NCBI GenBank assembly: GCA_013115135.1
Contig: JABANP010000145.1
Span: 1-64,000, forward strand
Length of the DNA: 64,000 bases
Source of the DNA: Perkinsus olseni
Lineage: Eukaryota; Perkinsozoa; Perkinsida; Perkinsidae
Direction of reading: 5' to 3'
The number at the start of each line of letters is the position of its first letter. The stretch's first letter is position 1. Made by a program: the position numbers and the translations under genes. Below are positions 55,017 to 64,000 of this stretch, one piece after another. Under the pieces are notes generated by a model, which saw nothing but the letters and a program-made list of their open reading frames with translations, did not search any database and had not been told where the DNA came from.

Positions 55017-55528
55017 ATGGCCTTGCACAACGCTGGGGTGAGCCTGAGCCGCCTTCGACCCTCTCGACTCCCCAACCTGTCTCAGTTCCTCCTGGCCTCG
55101 GTATTAATTTTAATTTGGAGTATCCTTCTGGTTACCACAACTTCCGCAACTCCTAGCACTTGGCGCCAGACCAATATACCTCTGTAACGCTCCGGGGAGG
55201 TGGCCAACCCAAAATCGATAATAATATCGTCCTTCGCTACGCTAGCGCCATCACTGGGCCCGCTTGCAAGCTACCTCCTACTTCAAGGTTCATCCTATTC
55301 GGTCTGCTGCTGGTCAAAGATGCTCTCCTGTTGGAGGGTCGGCCACCGAGCGATGAGCGACGAATAGGAGTTTGGTGCCGCTCCAAGGGCGTCATTCAGA
55401 AGGTACCAGCTGTCGTCCATACCACTGTTACCCGGACTCTTCAGATTCTTCTGCTCCTGCAAACCATCACTTTAACAGCGCAGCTCGATAGCCCCTCCCC
55501 TTCGAGGGGTTCAGCGGCCCTTTGGTAG
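55017..55528 (+). CDS. hypothetical protein with N-terminal membrane anchor, 161 residues
   Basis: ATG at 55017 (MALHNAGVSLSRLRPSRLP), then the hydrophobic stretch FLLASVLILIWSILL. Exons 55017-55130 and 55157-55528 are both whole codons and are separated by a 26-nt GT-AG gap; without splicing the frame stops 19 codons later. The second exon reads HLAPDQYTSVTLRGGGQPKI and has two more hydrophobic stretches (FILFGLLLVKDALLL, LQILLLLQTITLTA). Function unknown. Confidence 0.38.
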
Positions 55529-55605
55529 TGACCAGAAGCCATTGGTGAATGTATGACGTCTAGGGCAGGCTACTGACCTTAACTCCCTTTATGGGTTTAC
55601 TCATA

Positions 55606-56277
55606 CTAAACGTCGTTGAGGCCTCCGTAAAAATCCACAGCCTCTGTAGGTTTGGTTCGTCCCATTCGATTCAGCAGCTTCGCTCCGCTGTTCTTAGGGA
55701 CGCATCCTGGCGGCGATACGGCAGGCTTGACCGCAAGGATTAGGGCCTGGCGCAAGGGAGTGTCCCACAGCCGCTTCGTGATTTTGATTTCGCCAAAACC
55801 TCTGTAATCACAAAACACGATTATACCGATTTTGATGAGATCCATAATATCTATAGGAGCAAGATCTTTCAGCACTAGAGGGACCTGTGGATCGTGTACC
55901 TGGACAATCACAGCCTGCTGCTGTTACTGGCATCGTGCCAGTGGCATGATGCCAGTCCTGCCCTCCTCAGCCCTCACTCTGGCCGAACGGGTCCTCAACC
56001 GAGCAGCTGTTAGTGACTTCCCTTTATTGACAGCTATACGATGGGACAAAGTGAAGAGGGAATCCTGCGGGGAGGGAATCGGTAATTGCCGAAATCGATC
56101 GACCGCTTCATATGTATAACAGTTGATGTGATGCAGGGGAGACACTACAGCGTCTTCGGATAGAGATCTACGACCTGTTGGTACGGCGATGGTCCGAGAA
56201 CCGAGTATTCGATCCCATTTTCCGACGCGTACCGAGAAGCATTGACGGCAGCGTGATGTAAGTAAAATACTTGGCAT
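55606..56277 (-). CDS. hypothetical basic protein, 202 residues
   Basis: ATG at 56277. Exons 56277-55978 and 55914-55606 (300 and 309 nt) join in phase 0 across a 63-nt intron (GTGAGGGCTG to CAGCAGCAG). The N-terminal half is basic and mitochondrial-like (MPSILLTSRCRQCFSVRV, GSRTIAVPTGRRSLSEDAVV). The second reads AVIVQVHDPQVPLVLKDLAP, IGIIVFCDYRGFGEIKITKR and LRQALILAVKPAVSPPGC. Looks like a conserved soluble protein but I cannot name it. Head-to-head with the dioxygenase-like gene. Confidence 0.45.
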
Positions 56278-56437
56278 TTACGTGGCTCAGATCCGGTGAG
56301 TGAGGTGAAATAAGGTTAGATCAATCAGATATTAAGTAATCGAAATTCAGTAAAAGATGTGAATAATTCTATTTCGGAATCCAATAGATGTAGCTCCGAG
56401 GAAGATTCCCGCACCAAACGAGCTGCGCTTAACTCCT

Positions 56438-58073
56438 GTGATTTCCGTATATCTTGGCCAACTCTGTGGCAACCACAGCGATGATGATCACCGATGCATC
56501 GTTGAGCTCCTTCATGGCGGCAGGTATGGTTATGATGTTGGATCACCCGTGCCCAACATCCTCACGCAGCCGGTGCCAGAGGGCACACGTACGCTCGATG
56601 CCCATGAGGAACAGAAGGCTCTTGAGCTGCTCAAGGACGATGGATTCGTTAGGGTAGGCGGAGCGAAGCGATTCATATATGCGCATTTTGTTTGCCGTCA
56701 TCAGGTGTCGAATTTAATAGATCTGGACGTGATCAAGTCAGTGCGGGACAAGCTTCACGTTAAGTGTCCGAAGGTGTACCAGCGAGGTCGGGGCCTCCTC
56801 CCAGCTGCTCGTCCTAGTTTGATCGTCCATCGACAGGTGAAGAATGGGAAGAGATGACCACGCAGGAAGTGGATACCGAAGACGTCGAGGAGGGTGATGA
56901 GGAATGCTTTGTAGTTGACTCCGCCAATGGCCGAAGGTAGTTGTACAGTATACCAGAAACTGGTCCGTGGCGCGGCTAGACACTCTTACTTGTACTTTGA
57001 CAAGTTTCGGATGGGAAGATGCGATCGGGCTAGGGTCCATGCTATAGTGACCTAGCTATGGGCCTTCTGTGGCTCTGCTGGCTTCATAAAAATAACAATA
57101 TTATCAACAGTAACTTATGATAACACAAATATCGATGGCAACTTACGAGAATATAAATGACACTTGTAGAGACGCTTCTGCAGGCATTACCTCATTCGAC
57201 GCTCCCAGTACGAAGCCCTGGCTCATGGGGTGCTCAGAGGGATCATGCCCCTCATTTATCGATATATGGAGGCGGAGCGAAGCGTAGGTGGTGTCATCGA
57301 TTGCAGTCGGATGAATGCTTGTCGATAGGACACGCTGTTGGCCAAGGGCAGTGATGCGCCTAAAGACACCACCACGCCATTAAAAGAAATCTTACCCGAG
57401 GTCCAGCCTGTCATCAAGGACGATGGTAGGAGTAATGGGCGTCCGGGTTGGACCTCTCTCGTCTGGCGTGTCAGGTTCAGGGCCTGATTTGATACCCTCG
57501 GTGGCGCCGCGGTTGTACATCTCCGACGTAGAAAGGCTTCCTCCGGTGATGCTTTCCCCAGTCCGCTGCCAGATGCAAATGGTGGTGGCGAACCCCGTGG
57601 CTCAGGGGCAGTTCTGGCACTTGGACAACGGTGCCGGCGGCCTCACTGTGGTAGTGCCTCTAACGCTGGATGATGAGATGCTGGGCCCTCTCATGGTGAG
57701 CAGCCTGCCTTGTCTCCGTAGCTGCAGTGTAGCCTCGGTAGGTGCTGCCAGGCTCCCATCATGTTGCTGGAAAAAACGCGTGAGGTGCCGCAGAGTCCGT
57801 ATACTTTGTAGGGTGTTTCCCTTCAGTACTGACTGGTGGTGGACCCGAGCCCTCAAGGTCTTCAAGGGTGCCTTGACCAGCAGCGGCCCTGACGGGAACA
57901 CTTCGATAACCTATGACCTCGGAGACGCCATCATTTACAGTGGAAAGATGGTAACGTCTCAGGAAATGGGAGATGCCCGGCCCCGCACCGCTGTTGTAGA
58001 TCAAGAGAGAACGTGGCAACCGGAAGTACAATCGGTCGAAGGTGTATCTTGTGTGGCGGTTCGATTTTACTGA
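56438..58073 (+). CDS. phytanoyl-CoA dioxygenase (PhyH)-like protein
   Basis: Multi-exon gene with many phase-checked pieces: an exon ending 56653 (LDAHEEQKALELLKDDGFVR), 56705-56786 (VSNLIDLDVIKSVRDKL), 56837-56936, middle exons near 57195-57280 and 57320-57424, then 57481-57695, 57742-57779 and 57827-58073. The core shows GQFWHLDNGAGGLTVVVPLT (H-x-D iron site), LPGSHHVAGKNA and YDLGDAIIYSGKM, in the order of the PhyH 2-oxoglutarate/Fe(II) oxygenase family. The second iron-binding His expected just after GKM is not present (VTSQEMGDARPRTAV), so activity is doubtful or an exon boundary is wrong there. 56438 is only where the frame opens (GTG); the true 5' end is unknown. An acidic stretch (EVDTEDVEEGDEECF) precedes the core. 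Confidence 0.7.
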
Positions 58074-59221
58074 CACCCCTCCCCCCGGCCAGAACGTCTT
58101 TCAGACTGTCTGGTAGCAGCCACTGTGTGTAACGACGCTCGTGGGCATGATCGGCTCAGGTACGACATTTGCGGGTACTTCCTCGACCATTTAAAGAAGT
58201 TTTACTTTTGGATGCCGGTTGGCAGCTAACATGGAGGAGTGCTGTTGTTGTTTCTGACCGTGTGTGTTCCGCGTTGGGAAGATGGGACTTGGCAGGGCAA
58301 TGTCATAAAGACACAGGCTTGGTGATGAGACACTGTCCCCTACTGTGACGCCGTCGTGTCTTGATACCGAACAACAACCTACTGACCGGATATTCTTGAG
58401 CGCTTAAAGTCCTCAGTGTGTCGCCGCTAATCGTACGTAGCAAGTATACTTTGGCATGCGTCTCTGATGAATATCTTGGCTACAACCGAATACCCTCCCA
58501 TAGAATGAGCCTTGAAATTACAGTGGCAACACAACACACTTTGTAGTATACCGATATAAGCACTTATTAAGCCTACGAGAAATGAAACTTGAAGAGACGA
58601 CATAACACTACGACATTGGGACATAGATGTTGGGGAGATGTCATGGGTCAGCATGCTCGACCTTTCACGACCACCTTACTTTAGCCATCATGACCATCTC
58701 CACAACAAAGGTCTCGGTGAACGCAATCGAGCACACAATACCGGTCATAGCCTCGCCAGAGACGACACGCTCATCAGCCTTCAGCCAGGATTAGGGATAC
58801 CTATTTCGCAGCCAACCAAGACAGTCGTAGGATACCTTATCGGCGGATACCGTGTGTAAGCATGAGACTGTACATTAGGGAAGAGATGATGATTGTGAGG
58901 GGACTTGATCCAATGAGACTCACTGCAACTCAGCCACACCGATTCGTGGACAACAAACAACACAGGCGTAGTAATCCGCCACTGGACTCTTGTACATCAT
59001 CACGAAGTTGTTCACGAACCTAGGGAATACACGACGCCGTCGACGTCCGTTGGTAGATAACCAGAATCAAGTATGACGGAGAAATGACCGACAACCGACG
59101 ATAACCTGACAGCCAAGATGAAAAGCACAGAAGCGATACTTGATAGAGGACACAGTGAACCGCTGAGTGATCGTCACTCTCCCGAAGCCAACTAGGATAG
59201 ACCATTCGCAGCAGAGCACTT
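58074..59221. other. intergenic, no firm gene
   Basis: Short frames only. A minus frame (59259-59020) runs out of the left LTR with the shared MTTGPDIETPDD start into flanking DNA, as expected from reading out of an LTR. Confidence 0.4.
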
Positions 59222-59403
59222 TCATCGTCGGGCGTTTCTATATCTGGACCAGTAGTCATTGTGTAACACAATAGGGAGCAGAGTTGGATGTAACAGGAGA
59301 ATAAATACAATACTTAATGATTAACAACAGCAGCCACTCTACTAGCGCATATCCTGCGCAGCCACAGCTTGTGTGGAGAGTATCTATGGAGAGCGATGCA
59401 TCA
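59222..59403 (-). repeat. LTR (downstream copy on the minus strand)
   Basis: 182 bp, sense ends TGATGCATCG and CCCGACGATGA; identical to 61148-61329. Confidence 0.88.
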
Positions 59404-59580
59404 CGCCCCCCAGGCTGGTTAGCATGAAAGAACAACAGTCACTACAGAGAGCATTAAACTGGAATCCCAGTTTTCCTCAGCTTGTTCTTGCACCGTGTAG
59501 TTAAGCAGCCTCTCGATGTGAGCTGAACATCAGAAACGACTTGAGGATACAATACCCACAAAGAGTGTTGACTACCGCAA

Positions 59581-61185
59581 TCAAACCATCGACCGTGTTC
59601 GCCCAACAGTAAGCGACGCACCCAGAGGCGCGACTCGAGTGGCTGGTTCTTCACAACGGTTCCCCAGATCGTAGAAGTAGGTCTCGACCTGAGCCTCACA
59701 CCATTCCACCGTGATGAACATTATAACATTACCCTCCTCAAGCTGACTCCTGGGCTTAGACAACAGATGATGTGGATCCGGTAGAGTCAGCTGCATACTC
59801 AATCCCTGAGAAGTGAGAGAGGCATTGCATTTTCTCACTTGATGCAGAGGCAAGGGCTCATCAATGCCGTACACAGTCACAGCAAGTCTATCCGGAAGAA
59901 CTTCTCGAACAATGTAAGGACCCAGTGATTTGCTCCGACCCAGACCGTCGCGAATCACACGATAAATGAGAGAACCTTCACTAAGATCATTCTGCAAGTC
60001 ATCAACGGAAGTACTACTTCGCTGGTTGAGAGCATCGACCGACTTCGCACGGCGCTCAGCAACTTCGGAGCACCAGCCCTCAGTGAATGTATTAACGGCA
60101 TTCCGGACTCTATCAGTGATGGCCACAGGATCATCAGATGCATGTAAATCATCATGATATCTAAAAGTATCAGTATCCAGCATCACCTCAAGGCTCCCTT
60201 TAGTAGATTCACCGTACAGCATCAACTCCGGAGTGAATACCGTTTCACTCCCACTCGTAACATACCGAATCGTAGTATTAATAACTCGTTGCACCAGAGG
60301 AATAACTGACAGGTCGGAAGTCAACAAGCGCTCCAAATGACGCTTGAGCGCCCTTACAATGACTTCGATTTGCCCTTGACTCTGAGGGGTAATGCCACTG
60401 GAAGGTACGAAGCTGATCTGAAGCTTCGCGTACAGGAGCCTCAGCACTTTGCTGCAGAAAGAGTGGCCTCTATCTGACCTAACAATCAGAGGTACTCCAT
60501 ACCGGAGTACCCACCGATCGAGCAGTAAACGCACTACCGTAGGAACAGTCTGGTCCGACGCCACAGCCAATTCGGTATAATTACTGCAGCCATCGACCAT
60601 TAGTAGGACCGAGCAACCGTGGAGAACAGTGCCAGAGCTCGGATCAGTATAAGTCCAACCACTCACAGGCCCTGCAAAATCAATGTATAACACTTCAAAA
60701 CGCCTTGTAGCAACCGACTCCCGGTAGCCACTACCTGGCGTATGCCTGGCGCGCTCTCTGTCGCAACCAAGGCAGTGCCTGGTAAATGCTTCACAATCCG
60801 ACAGCATCCCAGGCCAATACACCCATCTGCTCAGACGATTCTTCATTTGAAGCGGCACCAGATGACCTACAGCATCATGCGCATGATTCCAAGCCTTGCA
60901 GAATGCTGAAGGACTCAGCTGCAAAAGCTTGTCATTGGGGCCTCGGAAAGATAACCCTGGAAGTGAACCATAGACGCAGAAAGACGTCAGTCCAACCATA
61001 TTCTGGACTGCGAGGGAAACATTCTCTAATCGACGAAGTGAACGTTCGCTTAGAGCCTCCGAGGAATCAACGAACTCGTTTTCCTTATCCAACTCCTTGA
61101 TAACCGTGTCCTTCAAGAAAGCAAACCTTTTCCTGGACGGTGCACCATCATCGTCGGGCGTTTCTATATCTGGACCAGTAGTCAT
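59581..61185 (-). CDS. Ty3/gypsy-type integrase with short Gag-like N-terminus
   Basis: 534 residues from the ATG at 61185, which lies inside the upstream LTR; the first 12 codons (MTTGPDIETPDD) are LTR-encoded and the frame runs through the primer-binding-site region. A charged helical part follows (KDTVIKELDKENEF). Then come an H2C2 zinc module (HAHDAVGH ... CLGC), the DDE core with FEVLYIDFAGP, LIVRSDRGHSF and ITPQSQGQIEVIVRALK, and a GPY/F-type module (LGPYIVREVLPDRLAV, LPLHQVRKC). The acidic triad is present. No protease or reverse transcriptase motif anywhere in the element. The long tail after the GPY/F module ends at 59581. Confidence 0.88.
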   Translation of the reverse strand: MTTGPDIETPDDDGAPSRKRFAFLKDTVIKELDKENEFVDSSEALSERSLRRLENVSLAVQNMVGLTSFCVYGSLPGLSFRGPNDKLLQLSPSAFCKAWNHAHDAVGHLVPLQMKNRLSRWVYWPGMLSDCEAFTRHCLGCDRERARHTPGSGYRESVATRRFEVLYIDFAGPVSGWTYTDPSSGTVLHGCSVLLMVDGCSNYTELAVASDQTVPTVVRLLLDRWVLRYGVPLIVRSDRGHSFCSKVLRLLYAKLQISFVPSSGITPQSQGQIEVIVRALKRHLERLLTSDLSVIPLVQRVINTTIRYVTSGSETVFTPELMLYGESTKGSLEVMLDTDTFRYHDDLHASDDPVAITDRVRNAVNTFTEGWCSEVAERRAKSVDALNQRSSTSVDDLQNDLSEGSLIYRVIRDGLGRSKSLGPYIVREVLPDRLAVTVYGIDEPLPLHQVRKCNASLTSQGLSMQLTLPDPHHLLSKPRSQLEEGNVIMFITVEWCEAQVETYFYDLGNRCEEPATRVAPLGASLTVGRTRSMV

Positions 61186-61329
61186 TGTGTAACACAATAG
61201 GGAGCAGAGTTGGATGTAACAGGAGAATAAATACAATACTTAATGATTAACAACAGCAGCCACTCTACTAGCGCATATCCTGCGCAGCCACAGCTTGTGT
61301 GGAGAGTATCTATGGAGAGCGATGCATCA
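61148..61329 (-). repeat. LTR (upstream copy on the minus strand)
   Basis: 182 bp, identical to the other copy; contains the integrase ORF start codon 36 bp before its inner end. Confidence 0.88.
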
Positions 61330-61619
61330 ACTTCGTCACAAGAACCATGACATGTACCGGAACAGAACTCGCGGCGCTGTAGAAGACGATGAGAAGATAC
61401 CTGAAGGTGTACCGAAACACGAAGCAGGTTGGGTCTGCCCATTCAGACCATGATATATCGGACTGTACCAGAGCACCCCGACCCAACGAGGGCGGAGTAG
61501 CGACCTTCCCGCGATAGTAATAGAGAAAGATTCGATCCCTCGCAAGTAAAAACCAAAGAAGCACCAGACAACGTGCTCTGTGCGTCCTCCAAAACATTGA
61601 AATAGATCCAAGTTTGGAA
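61330..61619. other. spacer between LTR element and satellite
   Basis: Minus frame open and hydrophobic (VFRYTFRYLLIVFYSAASSV) without family signal. No splice chain seen. Confidence 0.35.
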
Positions 61620-64000
61620 AACAACATACATATTCATACGACTTTTCGACCATATCCATAGAAGACGTTACAACCATATTCATTCCTCAGCAAACCGTAC
61701 TAAGACAGAAGCCAGACGAGACGTTACGACGTAGAAGAAGTCACGACCATGTTCATAGAAGAAGTTCGAACATACCCATTCCACAGCGAACTGTACCAAG
61801 AGTACCAATTCAAACAAGACGAAGCAGTTACGACCATATTCACAGAAGAAGTTACGACCACATTCATAGGAGACGTTACGACCATATTCACAGAAGAAGT
61901 TACGACCACATTCATAGAAGACGTTACGACCATATTCATAGAAGAAGTTACGACCACATTCATAGAAGAAGTTACGACCATATCCATTCCTCAGTGAACC
62001 ATACCAAGACAGAAGCCAGACGAGACGTTACGACGTAGAAGAAGTTACGACCATATTCACAGAAGACGCTACTACGCAGAAGAAGTTTCGAACATATTCA
62101 TAGAAGAAGTTCGACCATTTTCGTTTCCTAGTGCATCGTACCAAGAGGAAGGTCAAACAAGACGTTCCCATCATATTCATACAAGAAGTTACGACCACAT
62201 TCATAGAAGTTGCGATCATCTTCATAGAAGAAGTTCGACCATATTCATTTGTTAGTGAAACGTACCAAGAGAGATCAAACAAGACGTTACGACCATTTCC
62301 ATAGAAGAAGTTACGACCACAATCACAGAAGAAGCTCGAACATATCCATTCCTCCGTGAACCAAACCAAATAGTCGCGATATAGACGTTACGATGTAGAA
62401 GAAGTTACCACCATATTCACAGAAGAAGTTACGACCACAATCACAGAAGAAGCTCGAACATATCCATTCCTCCGTGAACCAAACCAAATAGTCGCGATAT
62501 AGACGTTACGATGTAGAAGAAGTTACCACCATATTCACAGAAGAAGTTGCGATCATATTCATAGAAAAAGTTCGACCATATTCATTTCCTAGTGAACCGT
62601 ACCAAGAGAGAGATCAAATAAGATGTTACGACCGTTTTCATAGAAGAAGTTACAACCATATTCATATAAGAAGTTACGACCGTATTCATAGAAGAAGTTA
62701 CGACCACATTCATAGAAGACGTTACGACCACATTCATAGAAGAAGCTCGAACATATCCATTCCTCAGTGAACCATACCAAATAGTCGCGATATAGACGTT
62801 ACGATGTAGAAGAAGTTACCACCATATTCACAGAAGAAGTTACGACCACATTCATAGAAGAAGTTACGACCACATTCATGGAAGACGTTACGACCACATT
62901 CATAGAAGAAGCTCGAACATATCCATTCCTCAGTGAACCAAACCAAATAGTCGCGATATAGACGTTACGATGTAGAAGGAGTTACCACCATATTCACAGA
63001 AGAACTTGCGATCATATTCATAGAAAAAGTTCGACCATATTCATTTCCTAGTGAACCGTACCAACAAGGCGTTACGACCATACTCATAGGAAAAGTTCGA
63101 CCATATTCATTTTCTAGTGAACCGTACCAAGAGAAAAATCAAACAAGACGTTACCACCATATTCATAGAAGAAGTTACAACCATATTCATAGAGGACGTT
63201 ACGACCACATTCATAGAAGAAGTTACGACCACATTCATAGAAAACGTTACGACCACATTCATAGAAGAAGCTCGAACATATCCATTCCTCAGTGAACCAT
63301 ACCAAATAGTCGCGATATAGACGTTACGATGTAGAAGAAGTTACCACCATATTCATAGAAGACGTTACGACCACATTCATAGAAGAAGTTACGACCACAT
63401 TCATGGAAGACGTTACGACCACATTCATAGAAGAAGCTCGAACATATCCATTCCTCAGTGAACCAAACCAAATAGTCGCGATATAGACGTTACGATGTAG
63501 AAGAAGTTACCACCATATTCACAGAAGAACTTGCGATCATATTCATAGAAAAAGTTCGACCATATTCATTTCCTAGTGAATTGTACCAAGAGAGAGATCA
63601 AATAAGATTTTACGACCATTCTCATAGAAGAAGCTACGACTATAATCGTAGAAGAAGTTACGACCACATTAATAGAAGAAGTTACGACCATATTCATAGA
63701 AGAAGCTCGAACATATCCATTCCTCAGTGAATCGTACCAAAACAGTCGCGATATAGAAGACGTTACGGCGTAGAAGAAGTTAGGACCATACTCATAGAAG
63801 AAGTTACGACCATATTCATAGAAGAAGCTGCGATCATATCCAAAGAAAAAGTTCGACCATATTCATTTTCTAGTGAACCGTACCAAAAGAGAGAGAGATC
63901 AAATAAGACGTTACGACCATTTTCACAGGAGAAGTTACAACCATATTCATATAAGAAGTTACGACCGTATTCATAGAAGAAGTTACGACCGTATTCATAG
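61620..64000. repeat. 24-bp-based satellite array, runs off the window
   Basis: Degenerate 24-bp units of the type GTTACGACCACATTCATAGA AGAA. The 24-bp period keeps both strands open: plus reads TTFIEEVT-like octapeptides, minus reads FFYECGRN-like octapeptides. Longer units are marked by GCTCGAACATATCCATTCCT (at 62334, 62452, 62745, 62911, 63270, 63436, 63705) followed by TAGTCGCGATATAGACG. Minus frames starting MVWFTEEWICSSFFYECGRN recur at 62369, 62780, 62946, 63305 and 63471. Coding is not supported: stops fall in the longer-unit junctions. Confidence 0.85.

Larger units (their letters stand above)
59222..61329 (-). mobile_element. compact LTR retrotransposon coding only a Gag-like start and an integrase
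   Basis: Two identical 182-bp direct repeats (59222-59403 and 61148-61329) flank a 1744-bp interior, and the direct 4-bp repeat ACTT (59218-59221 and 61330-61333) flanks the whole. On the minus strand the upstream LTR is followed at once by TGGTGCACCGTCCAGG, a primer-binding-site-like sequence starting TGG. The downstream LTR is preceded by a G-rich tract (CCTGGGGGGCG) in polypurine-tract position. The interior has one ORF with integrase domains and no protease, reverse transcriptase or RNase H. Identical LTRs imply recent insertion. Most likely a non-autonomous deletion derivative moved by a Ty3/gypsy-like relative. Confidence 0.85.

Noticed and set aside
59222..61329. Ginger-type DNA transposon with gypsy-like integrase
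   Set aside because: Ginger elements have terminal inverted repeats. Here the ends are direct repeats with a primer-site-like and a polypurine-like sequence, so an LTR element fits better.
61620..64000. CRISPR-like look of evenly spaced repeats
   Set aside because: Units are contiguous and degenerate, without unique spacers, and the genome is eukaryotic. It is a satellite.

Overview
The window is nuclear DNA of a unicellular eukaryote. Genes are split by many GT-AG introns, often only 26-65 nt long. The products are eukaryotic: two nexin-dynein regulatory complex (N-DRC) subunits of motile flagella, a tomosyn-like WD40/SNARE protein, PEX16, an ATP10-like mitochondrial assembly factor, a bromodomain/NET protein and a membrane nucleotide cyclase. 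Short introns rich in repeats, lineage-specific secreted proteins and paired Spinster-type transporters fit an alveolate, most likely a Perkinsus-like protist. That placement is inference; no marker gene fixes it. Exon ends were read by eye from frame continuity and GT/AG sites.

Left part (0.08-24 kb). On the minus strand lie a transmembrane class III cyclase with a frame-broken catalytic domain, a tomosyn/Lgl homologue and an ATP10-like gene. The plus strand then carries DRC1 (CCDC164) and a bromodomain/NET gene, followed on the minus strand by DRC11 (IQCA1). Two subunits of the same axonemal complex are thus about 2 kb apart, separated only by the bromodomain gene.

Middle (24-41.5 kb). An 893-codon open frame encodes a putative secreted protein with three internal repeats. 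It is followed by a DUF4392 / D-glutamate cyclase-type gene, PEX16, a small four-exon gene, two tandem Spinster-like MFS transporters, a coiled-coil region and two divergent genes for putative secreted proteins.

Right part (42-64 kb). Several lineage-specific minus-strand genes (basic/proline-rich, Cys-motif and coiled-coil proteins) are followed by a PH-domain gene, two hypothetical genes and a phytanoyl-CoA dioxygenase-like gene. A compact 2.1-kb LTR element with identical 182-bp LTRs and a 4-bp target duplication encodes only a Gag-like start fused to an integrase. The last 2.4 kb is a 24-bp-based satellite open on both strands that runs off the window.

The most unusual theme is a set of tiny repeat families lying mostly in or beside introns: GTATCTT-ended palindromes, an ATAATTTCGTGGCGC family, tRNA T-arm-like cassettes, a GTAGCATAAAAT family, a CATGCGTGCAA family and a GCGGAGCGAAGC motif. 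Several occur in both orientations relative to the host gene, which suggests mobile intron-associated (introner-like) DNA rather than splice consensus alone.
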